From positions 1 to 12,046 of the forward strand of contig JAHHSS010000047.1 in assembly GCA_020025095.1 (NCBI GenBank): DNA of 12,046 nt, read 5' to 3'. The notes under the pieces were generated by a model. The model ran no database searches. It saw only the letters and a program-made list of their open reading frames with translations, and had not been told where the DNA came from. Below are positions 1 to 6,617 of this stretch, piece by piece. A program made the position numbers and the translations under genes. Source of the DNA: Peptostreptococcus sp. (GTDB lineage: Bacteria > Bacillota > Clostridia > Peptostreptococcales > Peptostreptococcaceae). How positions within the stretch are numbered: the stretch's first letter is position 1; the number at the start of each line of letters is the position of its first letter.

Positions 1-331
1 GTCGCATAAAATTATACGATTTTATTCATCAACGTCAGTTGACAAAGAACCTTTAAAGAATTAATAGTGAAAAATATTATTGAAATTAATACTAATAATA
101 ATCTAAGATAAGATGTATAAATGCAAGACGATATAAAATAATTATTTAAATAATATATTTTATTAATAAAGCATAATTCTGATAAAATTTCAAAAAATTT
201 AAACCTTCTATATAAACGTATGTATATTCACATTATTTTTTTTCAAACTAAAAGACAGTTTATAAGCTATTTTTAAGACGATAAAGTTCTATTATTAGTT
301 GTAAATACAAAAGAGAATTTTCAAATAGCTG
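1..331. other. Gene-free left flank upstream of the fatty-acid operon
   Basis: Very A+T-rich stretch with no supportable gene on either strand. Two frames run in from the left edge and stop soon after: frame 2 stops at the TAA at 62-64 (20 codons) and frame 3 at the TAA at 54-56 (17 codons). Either could be the C-terminal tail of an upstream + strand gene, but both are too short to identify. A TTGACA lies at 39-44 without a good -10 box at the right distance. The rest contains only A+T-rich short inverted repeats, for example around 133-165, which are expected by chance at this composition. I see no riboswitch-like structure and no RNA gene. Confidence 0.5.
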
Positions 332-360
332 TTGACATATTTTTTTTTTGATATTATAAT
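332..360 (+). promoter_or_regulatory. Consensus sigma-A promoter of the acc-fab operon
   Basis: A perfect -35 box TTGACA at 332-337 and a perfect -10 box TATAAT at 355-360 are separated by exactly 17 bp, partly a T-run. The transcription start should be near 366-368, about 37 nt before the accB start codon. A promoter this close to consensus would be very active if unrepressed, which fits the operator dyad placed directly behind it. The same TTG could be misread as the start codon of a longer accB frame. Confidence 0.9.
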
Positions 361-370
361 TCAAATATAT

Positions 371-389
371 TATTTTGATATTCAAAATA
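371..389. promoter_or_regulatory. FabT-type operator (perfect 19-bp dyad)
   Basis: TATTTTGA (371-378) and TCAAAATA (382-389) are perfect 8-bp inverted arms around a 3-bp spacer. The core TTTGA-N3-TCAAA is the pattern known for FabT boxes in streptococci and lactococci. The site lies at about +4 to +23 relative to the predicted transcription start, so a bound repressor would block open-complex formation or promoter clearance. A FabT-like regulator is encoded by the fifth gene of the same operon, so autoregulation is the natural inference. Looser half-sites (TTTGA 347-351, TCAAA 361-365) flank the -10 box. Confidence 0.8.
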
Positions 390-403
390 AAGGAGGATTT
401 TAT

Positions 404-892
404 ATGGATATAGATTTCATAAATAAGTTAGCGAAAGTATTACAAGAAAATAATATGCAAGAACTTGAGTACAGTTCAAATAACGAAAAAATTATATTAA
501 TAAGAAATAAAGAGTTAAAAGCTAGTGAAAAAGAAATAAATTTTAAATATCAAAATAATCACGAATTTTTAAATCAAGAAAAAACAGATAATTTTACAGG
601 AAAAAAAGAAGATTTTAAAAATAATATATCTTTAAACGATGAAATTAATAACATTGAAAAAATAAATTCTAACATGATTGGTACTTTTTATAGAAAGCCT
701 TCACCTAGTGATGAAGAGTTTGTAAATATAGGAAGCAAAGTTAAAAAAGGAGATGTAGTTGGAATAATAGAATCAATGAAGCTGTTAAATGAAATTAAAG
801 CACCTTTTGACTGTGAGATACTAAATGTTTTAGCAGATGATGAAGAGGTAGTTGAGTTTGGACAGGCTCTTTTTGAAGTGAGGGTGATGTAA
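404..892 (+). CDS. accB: Biotin carboxyl carrier protein of acetyl-CoA carboxylase (AccB/BCCP), 162 aa
   Basis: This is the cytosolic carrier that shuttles carboxybiotin from biotin carboxylase to the carboxyltransferase in the first committed step of fatty acid synthesis. The C-terminal half (about residues 90-162) is a biotinyl domain with the motif ESMKLLNEI, whose Lys126 is the predicted biotinylation site. The family usually has Ala where this protein has Ser before Met-Lys, a mild substitution. Residues about 40-88 form a Lys/Asn/Glu-rich linker in place of the Pro/Ala linker of E. coli. The ATG at 404 is chosen because AAAGGAGG (389-396) precedes it and translation then begins MDIDF; a longer frame from the TTG at 332 would start inside the -35 box. 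First gene of the operon; its stop codon abuts the accC start. Confidence 0.95.
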   Translation: MDIDFINKLAKVLQENNMQELEYSSNNEKIILIRNKELKASEKEINFKYQNNHEFLNQEKTDNFTGKKEDFKNNISLNDEINNIEKINSNMIGTFYRKPSPSDEEFVNIGSKVKKGDVVGIIESMKLLNEIKAPFDCEILNVLADDEEVVEFGQALFEVRVM

Positions 893-2245
893 TTGTCTGA
901 TAAAATAAAAAAAGTTTTGATAGCAAATAGGGGAGAAATTGCCGTTAGGGTCGCTAGAAGTCTAAGAGATATGGGAATAAAAAGTGTTGCTATATTTTCT
1001 GAAGTAGATAAAGAAGCATTGCACACTAGAATAGCCGATGAGTGTATCTGTATAGGACCTAAAAATACGAAAGACAGCTATTTAAATAAAATACAAATTA
1101 TTAATGCTGCTATAGTTACTGGTTCCGATGCAATTCATCCAGGATTTGGTTTTTTATCTGAGGATTCAACGTTTGCAAAGTTATGCGAAATATACAATAT
1201 AAAATTTATAGGACCTAATAGTAAAGTAATTGCTCTTATGGGGAATAAAGATGTATCTAAAAAAATGATGGAGAGTATAGGTATACCTGTCATACCAGGT
1301 AGCGAAGGAATAGTTGATACAGTTGATATGGCAAAAGATATATCAAAAAAAATAGGATATCCAATAATTATGAAAGCTAGAGCCGGTGGCGGAGGTAAGG
1401 GAATGAGAGTGGTTAATTCTGAAGAGGATATAGAATCGAATTTTAAATCCGCTAAAAAGGAAGCTGAAAATGCATTTGGGGATGATAGGGTGTATATTGA
1501 AAAATATATTGATAAGCCACGACATATTGAAGTTCAAATATTGGCAGATGAATTTGGAAATATTATTCATCTCGGAGCAAGAGATTGTTCTATTCAAATG
1601 AAGCATCAGAAAGTTATTGAGGAAGCTCCAGCGACAGTGATTTCTAATGAAATACTAGAGAGCTTATATGAAATTTCTATTAAGGCCGCTAAATATGTTG
1701 GATACACTAATGCTGGTACAATTGAATTTTTGGTTTCTAAAAATAATGAAATATATTTTATGGAAATGAATACAAGAATTCAAGTGGAGCATCCAGTGAC
1801 TGAAATGATAACAGGCATAGATATAGTAAAGGAGCAAATAAAAATTGCTTCAAAAAAAAGTCTATCATTTAAACAAGAAGATATAAAAATAAATGGATGC
1901 GCAATAGAATGCAGGATAAATGCCTATGATTCTGATAAAAATTTTATGCCTAGTGTTGGGAAAATTAGTGCTTTAAATATTCCTGGAGGATATGGAGTAA
2001 GAGTAGATAGTGCAATTTATCAGGGCTGTGATGTTTTGCCATTTTATGATTCTATGCTGGCAAAAGTTATAGCTTTTGCTGAAACAAGAGAAGAAGCAAT
2101 TCGTATCATGGAAAGAGCCTTAGAGGAATTTATAGTAGAAGGTGTGAAAACAAATATTGAATTTAATAAAAAGATAATGAAGGATATTGACTATATTCAA
2201 AATAACTACTCTACTTCATTTTTAGAAGAAAAGATGAGAAGATAG
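893..2245 (+). CDS. accC: Acetyl-CoA carboxylase, biotin carboxylase subunit (AccC), 450 aa
   Basis: ATP-dependent carboxylation of the biotin on AccB using bicarbonate. The length matches the family (about 445-450 aa). The N-terminal biotin carboxylase domain has KVLIANRGEIA at 7-17. The ATP-grasp domain shows Lys161, the glycine-rich loop GGGGKG at 165-170, the HQKVIEEAP segment at 238-246, and the catalytic stretch EMNTRIQVEHP at 291-301 with Glu291, Asn293 and Arg295. Arg341 corresponds to the catalytic Arg338 of E. coli, and the C-terminal domain is intact. The start is TTG at 893, with no intergenic base after the accB stop; GGTGAT at 883-888 matches the anti-Shine-Dalgarno region. The in-frame ATG at 887 is followed at once by a stop, so it is excluded. 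Translational coupling to accB is likely, giving the carrier and its carboxylase in step. Confidence 0.97.
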   Translation: MSDKIKKVLIANRGEIAVRVARSLRDMGIKSVAIFSEVDKEALHTRIADECICIGPKNTKDSYLNKIQIINAAIVTGSDAIHPGFGFLSEDSTFAKLCEIYNIKFIGPNSKVIALMGNKDVSKKMMESIGIPVIPGSEGIVDTVDMAKDISKKIGYPIIMKARAGGGGKGMRVVNSEEDIESNFKSAKKEAENAFGDDRVYIEKYIDKPRHIEVQILADEFGNIIHLGARDCSIQMKHQKVIEEAPATVISNEILESLYEISIKAAKYVGYTNAGTIEFLVSKNNEIYFMEMNTRIQVEHPVTEMITGIDIVKEQIKIASKKSLSFKQEDIKINGCAIECRINAYDSDKNFMPSVGKISALNIPGGYGVRVDSAIYQGCDVLPFYDSMLAKVIAFAETREEAIRIMERALEEFIVEGVKTNIEFNKKIMKDIDYIQNNYSTSFLEEKMRR

Positions 2246-2261
2246 GGAGAATAGTGATTGT

Positions 2262-3110
2262 ATGATATTAGAACATTTAAAAAGAAAAAAATATAAAGCA
2301 AAAAAAAATATAGATATTCAGCCAGATATGCTGATAAAATGTCCTGAATGTGGAAATATAATTCTTAAAAGTGATCTTTCTAAAAACTTTAAAACTTGTC
2401 CTTTTTGTCAGTATTATTTCAAAATGAATGCTAGAGAAAGATTGGAAAGTATCTTAGACAGTGAAAGTTTTATAGAATACTTTAAAGAAAAAAAAATAAG
2501 AGACCCTCTCCATTTTCCAGATTATAAGGAAAAACAAAATAAACTGAGAAAAGATACGGGAAACGATGAGGCTATTATTTGTGGAATAGGTAAAATTAAT
2601 TCTCAAAAAATAGTAATAGCAGTTATGGATACTTATTTTATGATGGGTAGCATGGGTAGCACGGTAGGTGAAAAAATAACAAAGAGCATTGAGTTATCAA
2701 TAAAAAAAAATTTACCATTGATTATATTTACTGCATCAGGTGGTGCTAGAATGCAGGAAGGAATGTTCTCTTTGATGCAAATGGCAAAAACATCTCAAGC
2801 TATAGCAAAGCATGATAAAAAGGGATTATTATACATTTCTGTAATGACTGATCCAACAACAGGAGGAGTAAGTGCAAGTTTTGCAAATCTTGGAGATATA
2901 ATTATCGCTGAAAAGGGAGCTTTGATTGGATTTGCTGGACAAAGAGTAATTAAGCAAGTTACAGGAACAGAATTACCAGAAGGTTTTCAAAGAGCTGAGT
3001 TTTTATTAGAGCATGGCTTGATAGATATGATAGTGAAAAGAGAAAAAATAAGAGAGACATTAAGTAATATATTAATAATACATAGTAAACAAACAAAAGG
3101 TGGAAGATAA
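2262..3110 (+). CDS. accD: Acetyl-CoA carboxylase carboxyltransferase subunit beta (AccD), 282 aa
   Basis: The beta half of the carboxyltransferase, which with AccA moves the carboxyl group from biotin to acetyl-CoA to give malonyl-CoA. The N-terminus carries a four-cysteine zinc ribbon (Cys27, Cys30, Cys46, Cys49, arranged CPEC and CPFC), diagnostic of bacterial AccD. The crotonase-like core follows, with GSMGSTVGEK at 129-138, SGGARMQEG at 159-167 and TDPTTGGV at 196-203. Length is in the usual range of about 280-300 aa. The ATG at 2262 follows AGGGAGA (2244-2250) at about 11 nt, a slightly long spacing. The gap to accC is 16 bp and to accA only 1 bp. Confidence 0.96.
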   Translation: MILEHLKRKKYKAKKNIDIQPDMLIKCPECGNIILKSDLSKNFKTCPFCQYYFKMNARERLESILDSESFIEYFKEKKIRDPLHFPDYKEKQNKLRKDTGNDEAIICGIGKINSQKIVIAVMDTYFMMGSMGSTVGEKITKSIELSIKKNLPLIIFTASGGARMQEGMFSLMQMAKTSQAIAKHDKKGLLYISVMTDPTTGGVSASFANLGDIIIAEKGALIGFAGQRVIKQVTGTELPEGFQRAEFLLEHGLIDMIVKREKIRETLSNILIIHSKQTKGGR

Positions 3111-3111
3111 G

Positions 3112-3849
3112 ATGAAAGCGATGGATATTGTTAGAGCATCAAGGCATCCTCAAAGGTTAAAGTCAATGGATTATATTGAATATTTATGTAATCCATTTAT
3201 AGAGCTTCATGGTGATAGATTATATTCTGATGATGATACAATTATTGCTGGTATTGCTATGATAGATACTCATTCTGTAATGATTATAGCTCAACAAAAA
3301 GATAGAAATTTTGGTATGCCAAACCCTGAAGGATATAGAAAGGTCATAAGGCTTGCAAAATATGCTGAAAAATATAAATTCCCCCTAATAACTTTTATTG
3401 ACACACCTGGAGCTGGATGTGGTATAGAAGCTGAAGAAAGAGGACAATCTGGAGCAATTGCAAACTGCATCTTGGAATTTTCTAGATTAGAAATTCCAAC
3501 CCTGTCAATTGTAATTGGAGAAGGTGGAAGTGGTGGAGCTTTGGCACTAGGACTCACTGATGAAATATGGATGTTAGAAAATAGCGTGTATTCTATACTA
3601 TCGCCAGAAGGGTTTTCTAGTATTCTCTGGAAAGATCCAAGTAGAAAAGAAGAAGCTGCACAACTTATGAGAATGACTAGTAAAGATCTTTTTGATGACG
3701 GTTTTATAGATAAAATAATAAAAGAGGATGGTAGTCAAATTTATAATTTAAAGATTGAAATTTTGAAATACTTAGATAAATATAGAACAATTTCTACAGG
3801 AAAATATTTGAAAAAAAGGTATGATAAATATAGGTATATCTTAGGTTAA
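3112..3849 (+). CDS. accA: Acetyl-CoA carboxylase carboxyltransferase subunit alpha (AccA), 245 aa
   Basis: The alpha half of the carboxyltransferase and partner of AccD in the heterotetramer that makes malonyl-CoA. Recognisable segments are RHPQR at 11-15, FIELHGDRL at 29-37, FGMPNPEGYRK at 67-77, FIDTPGAG at 95-102 followed by EAEERGQSGA, and IGEGGSGGALALG at 135-147. At 245 aa it is shorter than E. coli AccA (319 aa) because it lacks most of the N-terminal helical extension, as is usual for the short AccA of clostridia and streptococci. An in-frame GTG at 3100 overlaps accD by 11 nt, but AAAGGTGG (3097-3104) sits correctly for the ATG at 3112, which I prefer. One base separates it from accD, so the two subunits should be made in equal amounts. 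Confidence 0.96.
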   Translation: MKAMDIVRASRHPQRLKSMDYIEYLCNPFIELHGDRLYSDDDTIIAGIAMIDTHSVMIIAQQKDRNFGMPNPEGYRKVIRLAKYAEKYKFPLITFIDTPGAGCGIEAEERGQSGAIANCILEFSRLEIPTLSIVIGEGGSGGALALGLTDEIWMLENSVYSILSPEGFSSILWKDPSRKEEAAQLMRMTSKDLFDDGFIDKIIKEDGSQIYNLKIEILKYLDKYRTISTGKYLKKRYDKYRYILG

Positions 3850-3863
3850 TGGAGGTGAAGATA

Positions 3864-4340
3864 TTGGAAGACAGGTCAAACTATGAAAATAGTAGGAAAA
3901 TTATTAATGAAATAGTAGTTGAACTTTTAAAAAACATATTGACCATAGAGGAGCGTTCTCTAAGAAATAGAGGCATAAAAAACCTTTCTATGACAGAGAT
4001 TCATACAATTGAAGCCATAGGAAAATCTTATACAAAAACTATGTCGGAAATAGCGGAATCATTAAATATTACAATGGGAACGCTTACTACAAGTATAAAT
4101 AGGTTAGAAAATAAAGAATATGTGTGTAGAAGTAAAGATGTTAATGACCGCAGAGTAGTACTAGTTAATTTGACTAACAAGGGAGAACTAGTTGATAAAA
4201 TACATAAGAATTTTCATGAGGAAATGATAAATCACGCTATGATAGATTTAAAATTAGATGAGGATAGAGATTTAATTAAAGCATTGAAAAACATAAATGA
4301 GTTCTTTTTAAAAGAATATGGAGGTAAAAATGTCTATTAA
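3864..4340 (+). CDS. fabT: FabT-like MarR-family transcriptional regulator, 158 aa
   Basis: Predicted winged-helix repressor of this operon. FabT proteins bind an inverted repeat with core TTTGA-N3-TCAAA, helped by long-chain acyl-ACP, and so sense the end product. The MarR layout is clear: N-terminal dimerisation helix, helix-turn-helix around residues 58-83 (SEIAESLNIT, then a recognition helix TLTTSINRLE), a wing with the typical NDRR (94-97), and C-terminal dimerisation helices. The start is probably TTG at 3864, because a near-perfect GGAGGTGA (3851-3858) lies 5 nt upstream. The ATG at 3849 shares a base with the accA stop and has no ribosome binding site. It overlaps fabH by 11 nt. The MarR family is certain; the FabT assignment rests on location and the matching operator at 371-389. 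Confidence 0.88.
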   Translation: MEDRSNYENSRKIINEIVVELLKNILTIEERSLRNRGIKNLSMTEIHTIEAIGKSYTKTMSEIAESLNITMGTLTTSINRLENKEYVCRSKDVNDRRVVLVNLTNKGELVDKIHKNFHEEMINHAMIDLKLDEDRDLIKALKNINEFFLKEYGGKNVY

Positions 4341-5331
4341 AATAATATCAACTGGTTCATATGCTACTGGAAAAATTTTGGATAATTGTATGTTATCTGA
4401 AATGGTAGAAACAAATAATCAGTGGATAATAGAAAGAACAGGAATAGAGACTAGATACATAGCAGATAAGGTAACTACAGAAGATTTAGCATATAATAGC
4501 TGTAAAAAGGCTCTTGAGAAGTTGGAGATAAACAAAAATGATATAGGTTTAATTATATGTTCGACTATAACAGGTGATAGTGCTGTACCTTCATCATCTT
4601 TTATTCTATCAGATAGATTGGAGATAGAAAATGCAATATGCTTCGATGTAAATGCAGCTTGTAGCGGATTTATATATTCATTAGCAATTGCAAAATCACT
4701 TATTGAATCTAGTAATTTTAAATATGCTATTGTTGTAGGTAGTGAGCGTTTATCCAAGTATGTTGATTGGAAAGACAGATCCACTTGTATATTATTTGGA
4801 GATGGTGCAGGGTGTGCTATTTTAGAAAATACTTCCTATAAAGATAGTAGCAATCCAGAAAAAGAAAATATTAATTCTATTGATTTAGAACTTATTAATT
4901 CTATAATAGGTGGGCAATGTGATAAAAGAAGGTATCTCACAATGAATTCTAAAAAGAGTATTATAGAAGAAGAATTCTATATTAAAATGAATGGAAGGCA
5001 AATATATAAATTTGCGACAGACATTGGAGTAAAAATAATTGAAGATTTACTAAAAAATAATAATATAAATAAAGATGATGTATGTTTGCTAATTCCACAT
5101 CAATCAAATTTAAGAATAATAGAAACTTTAGCAGCTAAAAGTGATATTAATATTGATAGGTGGTTTATAAATTTGAACAAGTATGGAAATACTTCTTCTG
5201 CGAGTGTTCCAATTGCTATGGATGAGGCAATTAGAAGCTTCGATTTGAAAAAAAATAAAGGAAAGTACGTTATTATATTAGCCTTTGGTGGTGGACTGAG
5301 CTATGGTGGATCATTACTGAAAGTTAATTAG
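4330..5331 (+). CDS. fabH: 3-oxoacyl-ACP synthase III (FabH, KAS III), 333 aa
   Basis: Starts each fatty acid chain by condensing an acyl-CoA primer with malonyl-ACP. The thiolase-fold Cys-His-Asn triad is complete: Cys111 in NAACSGF, His257 in PHQSN and Asn287 in KYGNTSS. Early motifs NQWIIERTGIETR and the C-terminal AFGGGLSYGGS are typical of KAS III, as is the length. The ATG at 4330 is preceded by GGAGG (4320-4324) at 5 nt; an in-frame ATG at 4318 has no such site. The first 11 nt overlap the end of fabT, so fabT and fabH translation are probably coupled. Primer choice (acetyl versus branched) cannot be read safely from the sequence. Confidence 0.96.
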   Translation: MSIKIISTGSYATGKILDNCMLSEMVETNNQWIIERTGIETRYIADKVTTEDLAYNSCKKALEKLEINKNDIGLIICSTITGDSAVPSSSFILSDRLEIENAICFDVNAACSGFIYSLAIAKSLIESSNFKYAIVVGSERLSKYVDWKDRSTCILFGDGAGCAILENTSYKDSSNPEKENINSIDLELINSIIGGQCDKRRYLTMNSKKSIIEEEFYIKMNGRQIYKFATDIGVKIIEDLLKNNNINKDDVCLLIPHQSNLRIIETLAAKSDINIDRWFINLNKYGNTSSASVPIAMDEAIRSFDLKKNKGKYVIILAFGGGLSYGGSLLKVN

Positions 5332-5343
5332 CTGTTATATATA

Positions 5344-5381
5344 CTATGGTACATATCATTCTTATTCAATTTGTATCATAG
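5344..5381 (+). other. Hairpin in the fabH-acpP spacer
   Basis: CTATGGTACA (5344-5353) can pair with TGTATCATAG (5372-5381) over 10 bp, one of them G-U, around an 18-nt loop. It lies in the 85-bp gap between fabH and acpP, the largest gap within the cluster. No T-run follows, so it is not a normal intrinsic terminator. A processing or mRNA-stabilising element that lets acpP be expressed above its neighbours is possible, but this is inference. Confidence 0.4.
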
Positions 5382-5416
5382 ATTAAATATAAATAATTTA
5401 GAAAAGAGGTAATAAT

Positions 5417-5638
5417 ATGTTAGAAAAAATAAAGGAAATATTAGCAGAACAGTTAGATGTAGAAATTTGTGAAATAAAGGATAATAGTGATATCCAGGAA
5501 GAATTAGGAGCAGACTCTCTGGATGTTATGGATATAATGACGGAAATAGAGGAGGAATTTAATATAGAAGTTGAAGATGAGATAATTGAGACTCTTAGAA
5601 CTCCTATCAAAATAGAAGAATATATAAAAACGAAGTAG
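5417..5638 (+). CDS. acpP: Acyl carrier protein, 73 aa
   Basis: Small acidic carrier that holds the growing chain on a 4'-phosphopantetheine arm through all steps of the cycle. The attachment motif GADSLDVMD is present, with Ser34 as the modified residue. The remainder is the expected four-helix, Glu/Asp-rich protein; 73 aa is normal (E. coli 77). AAGAGGT at 5404-5410 precedes the ATG. It sits between fabH and fabK, the order seen in clostridial and streptococcal fab clusters, after an 85-bp spacer with a hairpin and 34 bp before fabK. The holo-ACP synthase needed to activate it is not in this window. Confidence 0.97.
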   Translation: MLEKIKEILAEQLDVEICEIKDNSDIQEELGADSLDVMDIMTEIEEEFNIEVEDEIIETLRTPIKIEEYIKTK

Positions 5639-5672
5639 GATAAAATATATTCCTAAGAAAGGAAATTCTAAT

Positions 5673-6617
5673 ATGAAAATATCAAATAATCAGGTGTGCA
5701 ATTTATTAGGTATCAAATATCCCATTTTTCAGGGAGGAATGGCATGGGTGTCAGACTCTGATTTGGCAGCTGCCGTTTCTAATGCTGGCGGACTTGGAAT
5801 AATTGCTGCGGGTAATGCTCCAAAAGAATGGCTTGTTGAAGAAATAAGAAAAACAAAAATGCTAACAGACAAAGCCTTTGCGGTAAATATTATGCTATTG
5901 AGTCCGTATGTCGAGGATATTATAGATGCTATTATAGAAGAAAATATTAAAATAGTAGTTACTGGAGCTGGTAATCCAGGTAAATACTTTAAAAAGCTAA
6001 ATGAAAATGGCATAAAAATAATACCCGTAGTTCCTTCAGTTGCTCAAGCAATAAGAATGGAGAGAAATGAAGGTGTAGTAGCGTTAATTGCAGAAGGGGC
6101 TGAAGCAGGTGGACATATAGGTGTGACTAATACTATGTCACTTATTCCTCAAATTGTTGATGCGGTAAAAATACCTGTAATTGCTGCAGGTGGAATAGCT
6201 GATGGAAGAGGTATGGCAGCAAGCTTTTGTCTTGGAGCTTCTGGAGTACAAGTAGGTACTAGATTTTTGGTTGCAGAGGAATGTAATGTATCAGATTCTT
6301 ATAAGGAGAAAGTGCTTAATGCAAAAGATACATCTACAATGGTTACAGGAATTTCAACAGGACATCCCGTCAGAGTGATAAAAAATAAATTTGCAAAAAA
6401 ATTTAAAAAAATGGAAGATATGAAATCTAGTTTAGAGGAATTAGAAAATTTTAGTAGAGGAAGCCTTAGAAAAGCTGTTGTGGATGGAGATGTAGATAAT
6501 GGATCTATAATGGCAGGTCAAATTGCTGGTTTAGTGAAAAAAAGAGAGTCCTGTAAATCTATAATAGAAGATCTAATTAGAACATATGAAAGGACGGTTA
6601 CTAGTATCTATGGTTAA
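5673..6617 (+). CDS. fabK: Enoyl-ACP reductase II (FabK), FMN-dependent, 314 aa
   Basis: Last step of each elongation round: reduction of trans-2-enoyl-ACP to acyl-ACP. It is a TIM-barrel flavoprotein of the nitronate monooxygenase-like superfamily, unrelated to the short-chain dehydrogenase FabI. Visible motifs are YPIFQGGMAWVSD at the N-terminus, VTGAGNP at 96-102, EAGGHIG at 144-150 with the proposed catalytic His148, and the FMN-phosphate segments AAGGIADGRG (171-180) and GVQVGTRF (191-198). Length matches streptococcal FabK (about 318-324 aa). The ATG at 5673 follows AAAGGAA (5658-5664). FabK enzymes are known to be largely insensitive to triclosan. The end overlaps fabD by 8 nt. The fab context makes FabK much likelier than a catabolic nitronate monooxygenase. 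Confidence 0.95.
   Translation: MKISNNQVCNLLGIKYPIFQGGMAWVSDSDLAAAVSNAGGLGIIAAGNAPKEWLVEEIRKTKMLTDKAFAVNIMLLSPYVEDIIDAIIEENIKIVVTGAGNPGKYFKKLNENGIKIIPVVPSVAQAIRMERNEGVVALIAEGAEAGGHIGVTNTMSLIPQIVDAVKIPVIAAGGIADGRGMAASFCLGASGVQVGTRFLVAEECNVSDSYKEKVLNAKDTSTMVTGISTGHPVRVIKNKFAKKFKKMEDMKSSLEELENFSRGSLRKAVVDGDVDNGSIMAGQIAGLVKKRESCKSIIEDLIRTYERTVTSIYG

Noticed and set aside
2..64. Possible C-terminal tails of an upstream gene at the left edge (frame 2 to 64, frame 3 to 56)
   Set aside because: Two competing frames of 20 and 17 codons are both open; neither has a recognisable motif and the start is outside the window.
39..66. Promoter with TTGACA at 39-44
   Set aside because: No acceptable -10 box lies 16-18 bp downstream, and no gene follows before the real promoter at 332.
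688..1026. Reverse-strand frame of 112 codons across the accB-accC junction
   Set aside because: It is the antisense shadow of two well-supported genes, has low-complexity Ser/Thr/Ile-rich content and no family motif. The other reverse frames inside accC, accA, fabH, acpP, fabK and fabD fail for the same reasons.
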